In this document: one piece after another, positions 1-6,281 of the stretch
How positions within the stretch are numbered: position 1 is the stretch's first letter
Layout: each line of letters begins with the position of its first letter
Assembly (NCBI GenBank): GCA_964508715.1
Contig: CAZDUX010000038.1
Location: 1-14,865, forward strand
Source: JAKALX01 sp964508715
Lineage (GTDB): Bacteria; Chloroflexota; Dehalococcoidia; Tepidiformales; Tepidiformaceae
DNA length: 14,865 nucleotides
Reading direction: 5' to 3'
The notes under the pieces: model-generated
What the model was told of the DNA's origin: nothing
Databases searched by the model: none
What the model saw: the letters and a program-made list of their open reading frames with translations, nothing else
Position numbers and translations under genes: made by a program

Positions 1-52
1 CTACCACGCGGAGGTCTTCGTGTTCACTGCCCTTCATGAATAATCCGGGCTA
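1..52. repeat. Left copy of 52-bp inverted terminal repeat (probable insertion-sequence end)
   Basis: Bases 1-52 are the exact reverse complement of 14812-14863. The first mismatch is at base 53 against 14811. Read outward from the window interior, both copies run from TAGCCCGGATTATTCATGAA and contain the 8-bp palindrome TTCATGAA. The open Rhs reading frame meets an in-frame stop (TAA, 41-43) inside this repeat, so the repeat is foreign to the Rhs gene. An identical end in opposite orientation at both borders suggests two copies of one repeated element (an IS1380-like end is a guess), or an assembler stopping at such a repeat. Confidence 0.75.
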
Positions 53-2347
53 ACGACGCCGGCGCAGCGCACCAGTAGGCTGTGGCTAAACGACAGAGGC
101 CAACCAAGCAAAGTCGAGCGAGGTACGCTGATCCTGCCCGTCGAGTTCGGCTACGATGACGCAGGTAGACTCTGGCACGTTTCGCAGGGCAATGAACGGG
201 CCTGGCGGTATGCGTACGATGATCGCGGGCGACTGGAGACGGTGACCGACACCCTCGGACACGAGAAGAACTTCAAGTATGGTGTCGCTGATCGCGAGTC
301 GTTGCTCTCGCTTCCAGGAAACCGGGTAGTCAGCTTCCGGTTCGATGGCAGTGGCAGTTTGCTGGGCTTAACGCCTCCTGGCGGCGACGAGCATACGTTC
401 GGCTACTCCGACGTGGACCTGAACGACGTGTACACTCCTCCGCATGTGTCCGACGTCGCGGACCCGGCAACGTCCTACACCTACAACCTCGATCGGCAGC
501 TCTCAGAGGTTGCCAGACCGGGTGGTGGGCGCGTACAGCTGAAGTACAACAGTCAACACGGCTGGTTGGACTCGCTCTCAATCGCTCGCGGGCGGAAGAC
601 CTACACATACGGTTCAACGGGGCAGCTCTCGGCCGCAGTGAGCCCCGACTCCGTCACGAGTTCGTATGTCTGGGATGGACCAGTGCTCGCTCGGGAAGCC
701 TGGAGCGGTGCGCTCTCCGGGGCTGTGGCACGGACGATGAATATCGCCTTCGCCGAAAGCACGCAGACGGTAGTGGCCGGGAACGACAGTTCAGTTGTGA
801 GTTACACCTACGGTGACGAGGACGGACTGCTTACGGGCGTATCGATCGCAGGCGTCACGGAGTCGATCTCGAGGCGGACGGCGGACGGACTCATCACTGG
901 GACGAGTGTCAGCGTCGGCGGTGGGACGGTGACGAGCTCACAGGACTACAACGGCTTCGGCGAGCTCACCAGTCTCGCGTACGCCTGGCCGGGTGGCGGT
1001 GCATTCGAGCAGACGGTCGATGAACGTGACGGCTTGGGACGGATCACGCAACTCACTGAGACGGTGGACGGCGGAACGCACTCGTATGGCTACCACTATG
1101 ATGCGGCCGGTCGCTTGGATGAGATAAGGCGCGACGGGGTGCTCCAGCGCAGCTACGTCTACGACGACAGCCTTCCGGGCAATGGCAATCGAACAAAGGA
1201 GAAGGACGGTTCGGGCACCGCGTTGGCAATCGCCGGCTACGATGCCCAGGACCGCCTGACCAGTTACGGCAACACACTCTATGAGTGGACTGCGAATGGC
1301 GAATTGGCCCGCCGGATCGCACCGGGCCCGGACACAACGCGGACTACGTACGACGAGCTCGGTAACCTCATCGGAGCCCATTTGCCAGGGGCCGCTGGCG
1401 ATAGCATCACATACGTAATCGATGCCAGCGATCGGCGCGTCGGCCGGATCGTGAACGGGCAGAGGACCCAGTCCTGGCTCTACGCCGGCCAGATTAGCGT
1501 GGTTGCCGAGCTGGACGGAGCAGGTGCGCTGCGCCATCGGTACGCGTACGGAACAAGCAGTGACGTGCCGGACTTGCTGGAGCACGCTGGCGACATCTAC
1601 CGACTGATAACCGACCACCTAGGGAGCGTGCGCGTCGTGGTTCGGGTGAGCGACGGTGCCGTGGTCCAGCGGCTGGATTTGGACGCATGGGGTGTCCCGA
1701 CGCTAGATACGAACCGTGGTTGGCAATCGCTCGGCTTTGTCGGTGGGCTCATGGACACCAGCACGGGAATCATTCGCTTTGGCGCGCGAGACTATGATCC
1801 CGAAGTGGGAAGGTGGACGACCAAGGATCCGCTGGGGATTGATGCCGGCATTATGAATATGTACGCCTACGTGCGATCAAGACCGATTGACGCGACCGAT
1901 CTGGACGGCTGCTCTGACTGTTCCATCCTAGTGAATAGGATCATGTACCTTATATGGACTTCGGGTAGCGAACGCGAGGCGGGCCTGCAATTCTTGCTTC
2001 AACTGAACTCCACGCCAGGTGGGATTAGTGGGTACAAGGCCCCTCTGACTGCGGGCGGGCAAGGCTCTGACATAGAGCGACATGTGTTCGGTCACGCAGG
2101 CGCGGTTCTGGCTGGCGGTGTTGCCGGAATGGGTGTCTCGTTGGTCAACGCAACGATAGACTTCCGTCAGCGCTACTCACGTGGCCTGGCGGAGTCGCGC
2201 GCTGAGATCTTGGATGATGCCGTCGCATGGCAAGTGGCCAGCGAGATCGCTCAGGCCTACGCGGACATCAGAGACTGCCCGCGGGCGCGTGAGCGCATCC
2301 TCCGTAGACTGCGATGGAAGCTCATGCTGCTCCTATGTCACGACTAG
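53..2347 (+). CDS. Rhs/YD-repeat protein, 5'-truncated, with unique C-terminal tip
   Basis: This is the 3' part of an Rhs-family polymorphic toxin gene. A GTG at 242 can be read as a start, but the same frame is open back to base 44 and encodes further YD repeats (YDDAGRL near 152-172 and YDDRGRL near 215-235). The real gene therefore began left of the repeat border at about base 52. More YD motifs follow (HYDAAGRLDEI, GYDAQDRL). The conserved Rhs core end, GARDYDPEVGRWTTKDPLG, lies near 1780-1840, followed by NMYAYVRSRP. After DLDG (about 1911) comes a tip of about 144 residues unlike the repeats, containing a RHVFGHAG segment and an ESRAEILDDAVAW segment. In the family the shell encapsulates a tip that is cleaved off and acts as a toxin; toxin function here is inference. 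The gene ends in two tandem TAG codons. Confidence 0.85.
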   Translation, partial: TTPAQRTSRLWLNDRGQPSKVERGTLILPVEFGYDDAGRLWHVSQGNERAWRYAYDDRGRLETVTDTLGHEKNFKYGVADRESLLSLPGNRVVSFRFDGSGSLLGLTPPGGDEHTFGYSDVDLNDVYTPPHVSDVADPATSYTYNLDRQLSEVARPGGGRVQLKYNSQHGWLDSLSIARGRKTYTYGSTGQLSAAVSPDSVTSSYVWDGPVLAREAWSGALSGAVARTMNIAFAESTQTVVAGNDSSVVSYTYGDEDGLLTGVSIAGVTESISRRTADGLITGTSVSVGGGTVTSSQDYNGFGELTSLAYAWPGGGAFEQTVDERDGLGRITQLTETVDGGTHSYGYHYDAAGRLDEIRRDGVLQRSYVYDDSLPGNGNRTKEKDGSGTALAIAGYDAQDRLTSYGNTLYEWTANGELARRIAPGPDTTRTTYDELGNLIGAHLPGAAGDSITYVIDASDRRVGRIVNGQRTQSWLYAGQISVVAELDGAGALRHRYAYGTSSDVPDLLEHAGDIYRLITDHLGSVRVVVRVSDGAVVQRLDLDAWGVPTLDTNRGWQSLGFVGGLMDTSTGIIRFGARDYDPEVGRWTTKDPLGIDAGIMNMYAYVRSRPIDATDLDGCSDCSILVNRIMYLIWTSGSEREAGLQFLLQLNSTPGGISGYKAPLTAGGQGSDIERHVFGHAGAVLAGGVAGMGVSLVNATIDFRQRYSRGLAESRAEILDDAVAWQVASEIAQAYADIRDCPRARERILRRLRWKLMLLLCHD

Positions 2348-2423
2348 TAGTGCCTGAAGGTCTCCGCACTCGGGAATCCGGTCGTTCTGATTTGGAGGCG
2401 TCGGTTGGGACTGGAGGCGTGCG

Positions 2424-2807
2424 ATGAACCGAAGGAGCGTGCTCCTAGGTCTCTGGTTGATGTTGGCGTTGGGCTGCGGAGTGATCGTTGTGGGAATGTG
2501 GGTCGCGTGGCGTCGGCCGCAGGTAGTGCGAGTGATCGGCAGCCCGCATGGGCGATACGAGGCGCGCATTCTGGGACAACGGAATTGGGTATACCCGATA
2601 GTCGATGGTGTTGATGTGTGGGTGGAAATAGGTGAAGATGGGCAAGGTGTCATTGCGCGCCGGCGAATTGATACGCGTGATCGGTGGGATGATGTCGCCA
2701 GGAGATTCAGGACGATCGAGTGGAGAGATGACACTCTGGTTGTGTGGCGAGACGATGGCAGTGGGACGCAGTCAATCTTCGCTCGCCTGGTCGTGCCAGT
2801 GCGCTGA
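2424..2807 (+). CDS. Small membrane-anchored protein, candidate Rhs immunity protein
   Basis: A 127-residue protein starting at ATG 2424 behind GGAGG (2413-2417), 76 bp after the Rhs stop. Residues about 5-28 form one strongly hydrophobic segment followed by RR, which fits an N-terminal membrane anchor. A cysteine in ALGC is only a poor lipobox. The remainder (residues 30-127) is a soluble, beta-rich-looking domain with the sequence YEARILGQ, alternating W/V/D residues, IEWRDDTLVVW and a hydrophobic end. I do not recognise the family. The place directly downstream of an Rhs tip is where cognate immunity genes normally sit. A membrane-tethered immunity protein would suggest a toxin acting at or outside the inner membrane. 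That pairing is inference from position. Confidence 0.65.
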   Translation: MNRRSVLLGLWLMLALGCGVIVVGMWVAWRRPQVVRVIGSPHGRYEARILGQRNWVYPIVDGVDVWVEIGEDGQGVIARRRIDTRDRWDDVARRFRTIEWRDDTLVVWRDDGSGTQSIFARLVVPVR

Positions 2808-3420
2808 ATCCGAGTACTCGCTGTGGAGGTCCAAACTCCTTGGCGAACGTGTGACCGAAGCCCAGTTACGATCGGTTGCCCGCAAGCGTCCGCTCTACGA
2901 TACGCCGTGAGGGTTGGAATGAGGCGAGGGTGAGCAGCACTTGCGGGCACCCCACACTTGGCGTCCCTTCCAGGGCATTGCACCGGCGGCGGTGCCATGC
3001 CGCGCCAGCGCCTGATCGTTTCGAGTCAGCCTGCCAATCGGGCTCCGGGGGTGGTTCGTGCCGGTTGAAGCTCCCTCGCGCTGCTCTAATGGGCTGCTGT
3101 TCCTGAAGTAGAGGCAACGCCGACTCTGACATTGCGGAGGGCCGCATGCCCCAAGCTCCCTTCGAAAACGTCGTCGCCCACTGCCACAAACTGATAGAGT
3201 GGAGTGTCCCCAAACTCCGGACCACCGGTTTTGACAGGGGCTCCGGCGTGATGGGGTGAACTTCGGACCTCATCGCCGCGCGCGCCTTGCCGCCGGCGCC
3301 GGCACAGCGTCCCACATCCGCACCTCTTGATCCGACGCCCACGCCTGACGGGCAGACGCTGCTGGCTATGTCGCAGGGCGTTTCGACTACTAGACCTGAC
3401 GGCAGGGTGGAGATGAGCAC
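2808..3420. other. 613-bp stretch with no convincing gene
   Basis: No frame here shows a recognisable protein. Long open frames on the minus strand (2866-3573) and plus strand (2876-3106) are rich in R, S and P and look like chance frames in GC-rich DNA. A short ORF with a good ribosome binding site lies at 3146-3259. Related phrases CCAAACTCC occur at 2830-2838 and 3210-3218. The stretch could be decayed mobile-element DNA or an island junction; I see no transposase motif. Confidence 0.5.
3146..3259 (+). CDS. Possible 37-residue ORF in the gene-poor stretch
   Basis: ATG 3146 follows GCGGAGG (3134-3140) with 5-bp spacing. It encodes 37 residues starting MPQAPFENVVAHCHKLIEW and ending SGVMG. 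There are no domain or membrane features and I do not recognise it. It may be a small gene or a remnant of a longer one. The ribosome binding site is the main support, because an ORF of this length is expected by chance. Confidence 0.2.
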   Translation: MPQAPFENVVAHCHKLIEWSVPKLRTTGFDRGSGVMG

Positions 3421-4476
3421 TTGAACTCTTGGATTGAGGCGATCTTTCAGGCCTTTGAGACGCTTGTCCAAGGCGTTCTCGTTGCCGTGGTTTTGGCCTA
3501 CTTCGGGTCCACGCAGCGTCGCTTCCAATCGCGCTTCATCCAGTTCGGCGAGGCCATGCGTCTGTCCTTGCAACGTTCGCTCCGAATGAAGGGCGACCCC
3601 CTACGCTTGCTCCGCGTACCGGTACTGATCGGAACGATCTACTTTCTTGGGATCCTTGGTAATGTAATCAGCTTTGGCATTTTGCGTGAGGCACATGAAA
3701 GGATCATCCACGATGTCTATGTAGCTGCTGACGCGGACGCATCCGGCCACTTTAGCAGTGCCACGGCTGTCCGCGAGTCGAGCCTGTGGGAACTCACGGG
3801 GATCGCCTGCGACACTATCTACCGCGGACTGCTGAGGCCGCTTGGGTGGGCCGCTACTCACACCGATGACGCCGATCGCGAGTGCTACCTTCGCTACATG
3901 CGAGACGAGATGTCGTGGAGGAATGGCAATCGGGAAGCCGCGGCCGGAAGTCTCGAGAACTTGCTGAAGCAATCTCGAGTCGCTCGGGGCACAGCGGTCG
4001 CCATGCTCCTGTTAGCTTATGCGGCAGCCTTGAAGCTGCTCATTCTCACAACATGCCTCGGGGTCGCAACTTCGGCCAGTCGGTGGCCAGCCGTGGAACG
4101 GCGCACGGCGTGGCTGGCACACTGGCTTGATCGCCGGTTCATCCGCAAGGATGAGCGATTGACCGGCGCCTCAGACAAGGGGCTCGACCATCGTCCCGTG
4201 GCTGATATCGCAATTGATACGCGCCGACTGTGGTGGACTAATCTGGTTGTGTTCTTTGGAGCCTGCATTATCGTGATGTTGGCCGTGGGTGGCTACAAGA
4301 TGGTGGAGCGTGAATATCACATGGAGGTGCTGTACGGCGCGAGCACCCTCACGACACCCCAGCATCCGCTTGTTGAGGAAAAGCAGGAGGGGCGGGTACC
4401 GCCCCTCCTTAGAGCTTCCAGCGGTGAAGCAGCTTCTGCCACGTCTCGCTCAGGGGAAGCCAGCCGCCGCAGATGA
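3421..4476 (+). CDS. Multi-spanning membrane protein of unknown function
   Basis: A 351-residue protein. The frame opens after an in-frame TGA at 3397-3399. The likely start is TTG 3421 behind GGTGGAG (3406-3412); the nearby ATG at 3413 is in another frame and stops after three codons. Hydrophobic segments lie at about residues 12-29, 67-86, 193-215 and 273-293, giving about four membrane spans. Between spans 2 and 3 is a charged 100-residue region (EAHERIIHDVY, DDADRECYLRYMRDEM) that may be extracytoplasmic. The last ~25 codons are low-complexity (A/S/R/G), cross a terminator hairpin serving the opposite strand, and overlap the 61-residue minus-strand gene by 68 bp. No family is recognised. 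The hydrophobic pattern and regular codon use make it a likely real gene. Confidence 0.7.
   Translation: MNSWIEAIFQAFETLVQGVLVAVVLAYFGSTQRRFQSRFIQFGEAMRLSLQRSLRMKGDPLRLLRVPVLIGTIYFLGILGNVISFGILREAHERIIHDVYVAADADASGHFSSATAVRESSLWELTGIACDTIYRGLLRPLGWAATHTDDADRECYLRYMRDEMSWRNGNREAAAGSLENLLKQSRVARGTAVAMLLLAYAAALKLLILTTCLGVATSASRWPAVERRTAWLAHWLDRRFIRKDERLTGASDKGLDHRPVADIAIDTRRLWWTNLVVFFGACIIVMLAVGGYKMVEREYHMEVLYGASTLTTPQHPLVEEKQEGRVPPLLRASSGEAASATSRSGEASRRR
4385..4409 (-). terminator. Rho-independent terminator of the 61-residue minus-strand gene
   Basis: A perfect 11-bp stem (AGGAGGGGCGG at 4385-4395, CCGCCCCTCCT at 4399-4409) with a 3-base loop. On the minus strand it is followed by GCTTTTCC, giving a short U-run. 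Its first base coincides with the last base of the minus-strand TAA stop (4409-4411). On the plus strand the stem is inside the coding region of the membrane protein at 3421-4476 and has no T-run after it. Confidence 0.7.
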
Positions 4477-4594
4477 GCGCGACTGGCCACAGCCGCGGAG
4501 CGTGTGGAAGGGCATCGAGGCAAACGAATGTTCCGGTGACGATAGCGAGCGCACCCAGCAGTGGAAGCAGGGCAAGGACCACGCGCATCAGCAT
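4409..4594 (-). CDS. Small two-span membrane protein (61 residues)
   Basis: ATG at 4594 (minus) is preceded 4 bp away by a perfect AGGAGG (plus-strand CCTCCT, 4599-4604). The 61-residue product begins MLMRVVLALLPLLGALAIV and has two hydrophobic segments, residues about 4-24 and 34-47, then a short amphipathic tail SETWQKLLHRWKL. The TAA runs straight into a terminator hairpin. Start signal, terminator and hydrophobic pattern together make this a real small gene. Its 3' end overlaps the convergent membrane-protein gene by 68 bp, so the two transcripts could pair there. Function is unknown; the size and shape resemble small membrane regulators or toxins, which is only an analogy. Confidence 0.75.
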   Translation of the reverse strand: MLMRVVLALLPLLGALAIVTGTFVCLDALPHAPRLWPVALICGGWLPLSETWQKLLHRWKL

Positions 4595-4810
4595 GCTACC
4601 TCCTCAGATCCGCGTGCCGATGGTATCGGCAAGGGCGTCAACGAAAGGTGGAGAATGAGCAGGGATCGTAATATCATAATACAGGATGGGTTAAGGGGCA
4701 GGTGACGCGCGGGTGTGGACAGTATGTGGATAACTATCGCGCGTGCGCGCCTTCATCGTTTATGACGAATGAGGTGGGGCCACGTTCACGGCTCGAGCAG
4801 CCCTGAGACC

Positions 4811-5791
4811 CTACAACCCCCGCCAGACGGTGGACGGGAGCGGGGCCAGCCAGATCCCCGCTGCCGTGGTGCCACCCTCAGCCTTGACCGGCCGTCGAGG
4901 TGGCGCCGATCCGCCGGTGGATGCGATGGCGGTTAGCGTTTGTTCCATGTACGCGATTCCGCGCGGCTTCTTCAGACGACGGAAGATGGACAGGGCTTCC
5001 AGGGCGAGTTCGAGGGCGTGCTCGACCTGATGTTGTGCAAGAGCAGCATGGCTGAGTGTGCGGATGGCGTATGCGGTGCCGATCGCGTAGGGGAGGACCT
5101 CGAAGTCGTGGTGCGCCTTCTCGGCGTAGCGTACGGCTTGCACGATGTCGCCTTTCCGTAAGGCCACTTCGCCACGGCCCCGAACGGCATAGGCGGCGCC
5201 GATGCGGTCGGTGATACTGGCTGCGACTTCCTCAGCTTCCTGAAAGAGCTGCTCGGCAGGTCGTAGGTTCTCGAGGTTGAGGTGGATCTGCGCCAGTCCC
5301 GACAAGGCCCATCCGAGACCCCGCCCGTCGTTGTCGCGTCGAAAGACGGCAGCGAGCTCCTCGTGCTCTCGAAGCGCCTCGGGGAGCATGCCGCGCATGC
5401 GATCGATTTCGGCCAGCCCCGCGAGGCACCAGCGCTCGCATAGAAGCACCCCTCTTGACCGAGCCACCGACATCGTTCTAAGGTACGCGGGCGAGCTCTT
5501 CTCATATTCCCCGCGATTCCGTAGGCTCGTCGCCTGACCCCACAGGCCCCAGCAGACGACCTCCGGGGACGCGCGGCCATCTACGCGGGCCAACGCCTCC
5601 CGGAATCGCGTCTCGGCCTCCACGAAGTGGCCGGACCTTCGAAGCCCTTCAGCGCTGCGCACGAGATCCGCTGCAGCGCCCTGAGCCACGCCTACGGCCG
5701 GCGCGCCAGTCTCACGAGCGCCAGCCCGAATCCCCTCATCGGGGTAGAGCGGAGGTGAGGGTCTTCTCGGCCGTCGATAGCTCTTCGTCAT
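4811..5791 (-). CDS. TPR-repeat protein
   Basis: A 326-residue protein starting at ATG 5791 (minus). Residues about 40-290 form a series of roughly six tetratricopeptide-like helical hairpins with the usual small/large alternation: EAETRFREALARV, CWGLWGQATSLRNRGEYE, LAGLAEIDRMRGMLPEAL, WALSGLAQIHLNLENLRPAEQ, AYAVRGRGEVALRKGD and AYAIRTLSHAALAQHQ. TPRs bind protein partners. No enzymatic or DNA-binding domain is attached: the N-terminus (1-38) is a basic, proline-rich tail, and the end is a short GGTTAAG-type linker. The start ATG overlaps the TGA of a minus-strand reading frame upstream (ATGA), which suggests translational coupling. It is probably transcribed with the TPR gene at 6282-7646, possibly as a signalling or regulatory pair. 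Confidence 0.8.
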   Translation of the reverse strand: MTKSYRRPRRPSPPLYPDEGIRAGARETGAPAVGVAQGAAADLVRSAEGLRRSGHFVEAETRFREALARVDGRASPEVVCWGLWGQATSLRNRGEYEKSSPAYLRTMSVARSRGVLLCERWCLAGLAEIDRMRGMLPEALREHEELAAVFRRDNDGRGLGWALSGLAQIHLNLENLRPAEQLFQEAEEVAASITDRIGAAYAVRGRGEVALRKGDIVQAVRYAEKAHHDFEVLPYAIGTAYAIRTLSHAALAQHQVEHALELALEALSIFRRLKKPRGIAYMEQTLTAIASTGGSAPPRRPVKAEGGTTAAGIWLAPLPSTVWRGL

Positions 5792-6229
5792 CTCGCGTCG
5801 TCCTCGTCGCTGTCAGCCAAAGCCGTTTGTCGGGCTTCGGCTGCCAGCGACACGGGGATGGTTCTGTGCCCAGGCAGCCGAAAGGGGGTTGCCGTGGGCG
5901 CAACCAAGACCAACCTTCGCTCGGCGAGCGTGAGGATGACTCTCGACGACTCGTTTGCTATCGCTGGAAAGCACTTCGAGCCCGCGATATCGGAAGGGTG
6001 GTGCGAACTCTTCGTCGAGTGCTTCGCCGATCCCGAGCCGTTCGTGGATGTCGCCTCGCGTTTTGCAGCCAGGCACGGAGGTCGACTGCAACGACTCAAG
6101 AAGGAGACGTGGCATGTACCGCTCCTTCGCGTCGCGCTTCCACTCCCGCAGCGGAGCAGGCCGATGGTCGCCTTCACCAGACTTGCCGAGCAACTCTTCC
6201 AGGCACTTCTTCGGAAGGTCGGCTGACAT
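5788..6229 (-). pseudogene. Possible frameshifted minus-strand gene between the two TPR genes
   Basis: Two overlapping minus-strand frames look like the halves of one protein. The first runs from ATG 6229 (MSADLPKKCLEELLGKSGEG... DIHERLGIGEALDEEF) and stops at 5813. The second carries VILTLAERRLVLVAPTATPF and ends at a TGA that overlaps the ATG of the TPR gene (ATGA at 5788-5791). A change of frame near 5955-5975 would join them. Position supports this: it lies 53 bp after one minus-strand gene and is coupled to the next. The first frame and the TPR gene share the same phase, separated by a single stop. Against it, no strong ribosome binding site precedes 6229, and an intact plus-strand ORF occupies the same bases (5894-6226). 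Third-position GC favours the minus frame in 6041-6226 and the plus frame in 5894-6040. Only one of the two can be the real gene. Confidence 0.4.
5894..6226 (+). CDS. Alternative intact plus-strand ORF, unknown
   Basis: GTG 5894 lies 5 bp after AAAGGGGG (about 5881-5888) and opens a 110-codon frame with no frameshift, ending at TGA 6226. The product starts MGATKTNLRSASVRMTLDDS and contains GWCELFVECFADPEPF and a C-terminal amphipathic stretch AFTRLAEQLFQALLRKVG. My hand count of GC by codon position is roughly 66/47/72 percent, an acceptable coding pattern. It would sit alone on the plus strand between two minus-strand TPR genes. Its codons are in exact register with the minus-strand frame starting at 6229, so one of the pair is a mirror of the other. 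No family is recognised. Confidence 0.35.
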   Translation: MGATKTNLRSASVRMTLDDSFAIAGKHFEPAISEGWCELFVECFADPEPFVDVASRFAARHGGRLQRLKKETWHVPLLRVALPLPQRSRPMVAFTRLAEQLFQALLRKVG

Positions 6230-6281
6230 TCGTCTGGGTCACATCATAGGTGCCGAGCACATACCGCGCCGGCACCTCTTT

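Noticed and set aside
53..90. Integron attC-like look of GGCTAACGACGCCGG next to the left border
   Set aside because: The bases are in frame with Rhs coding, and I see no matching second core site or stem expected of attC.
242..244. GTG 242 as the start of the Rhs gene
   Set aside because: The frame is open further upstream and encodes YD repeats, so the gene enters from the border.
938..1618. 226-codon minus-strand frame opposite the Rhs gene
   Set aside because: The plus strand carries conserved Rhs motifs across the whole range; the minus frame has no domain or ribosome binding site.
4676..4681. Minus-strand TATTAT as a -10 box for the 61-residue gene
   Set aside because: No acceptable -35 lies 16-18 bp upstream, so the promoter is not supported.
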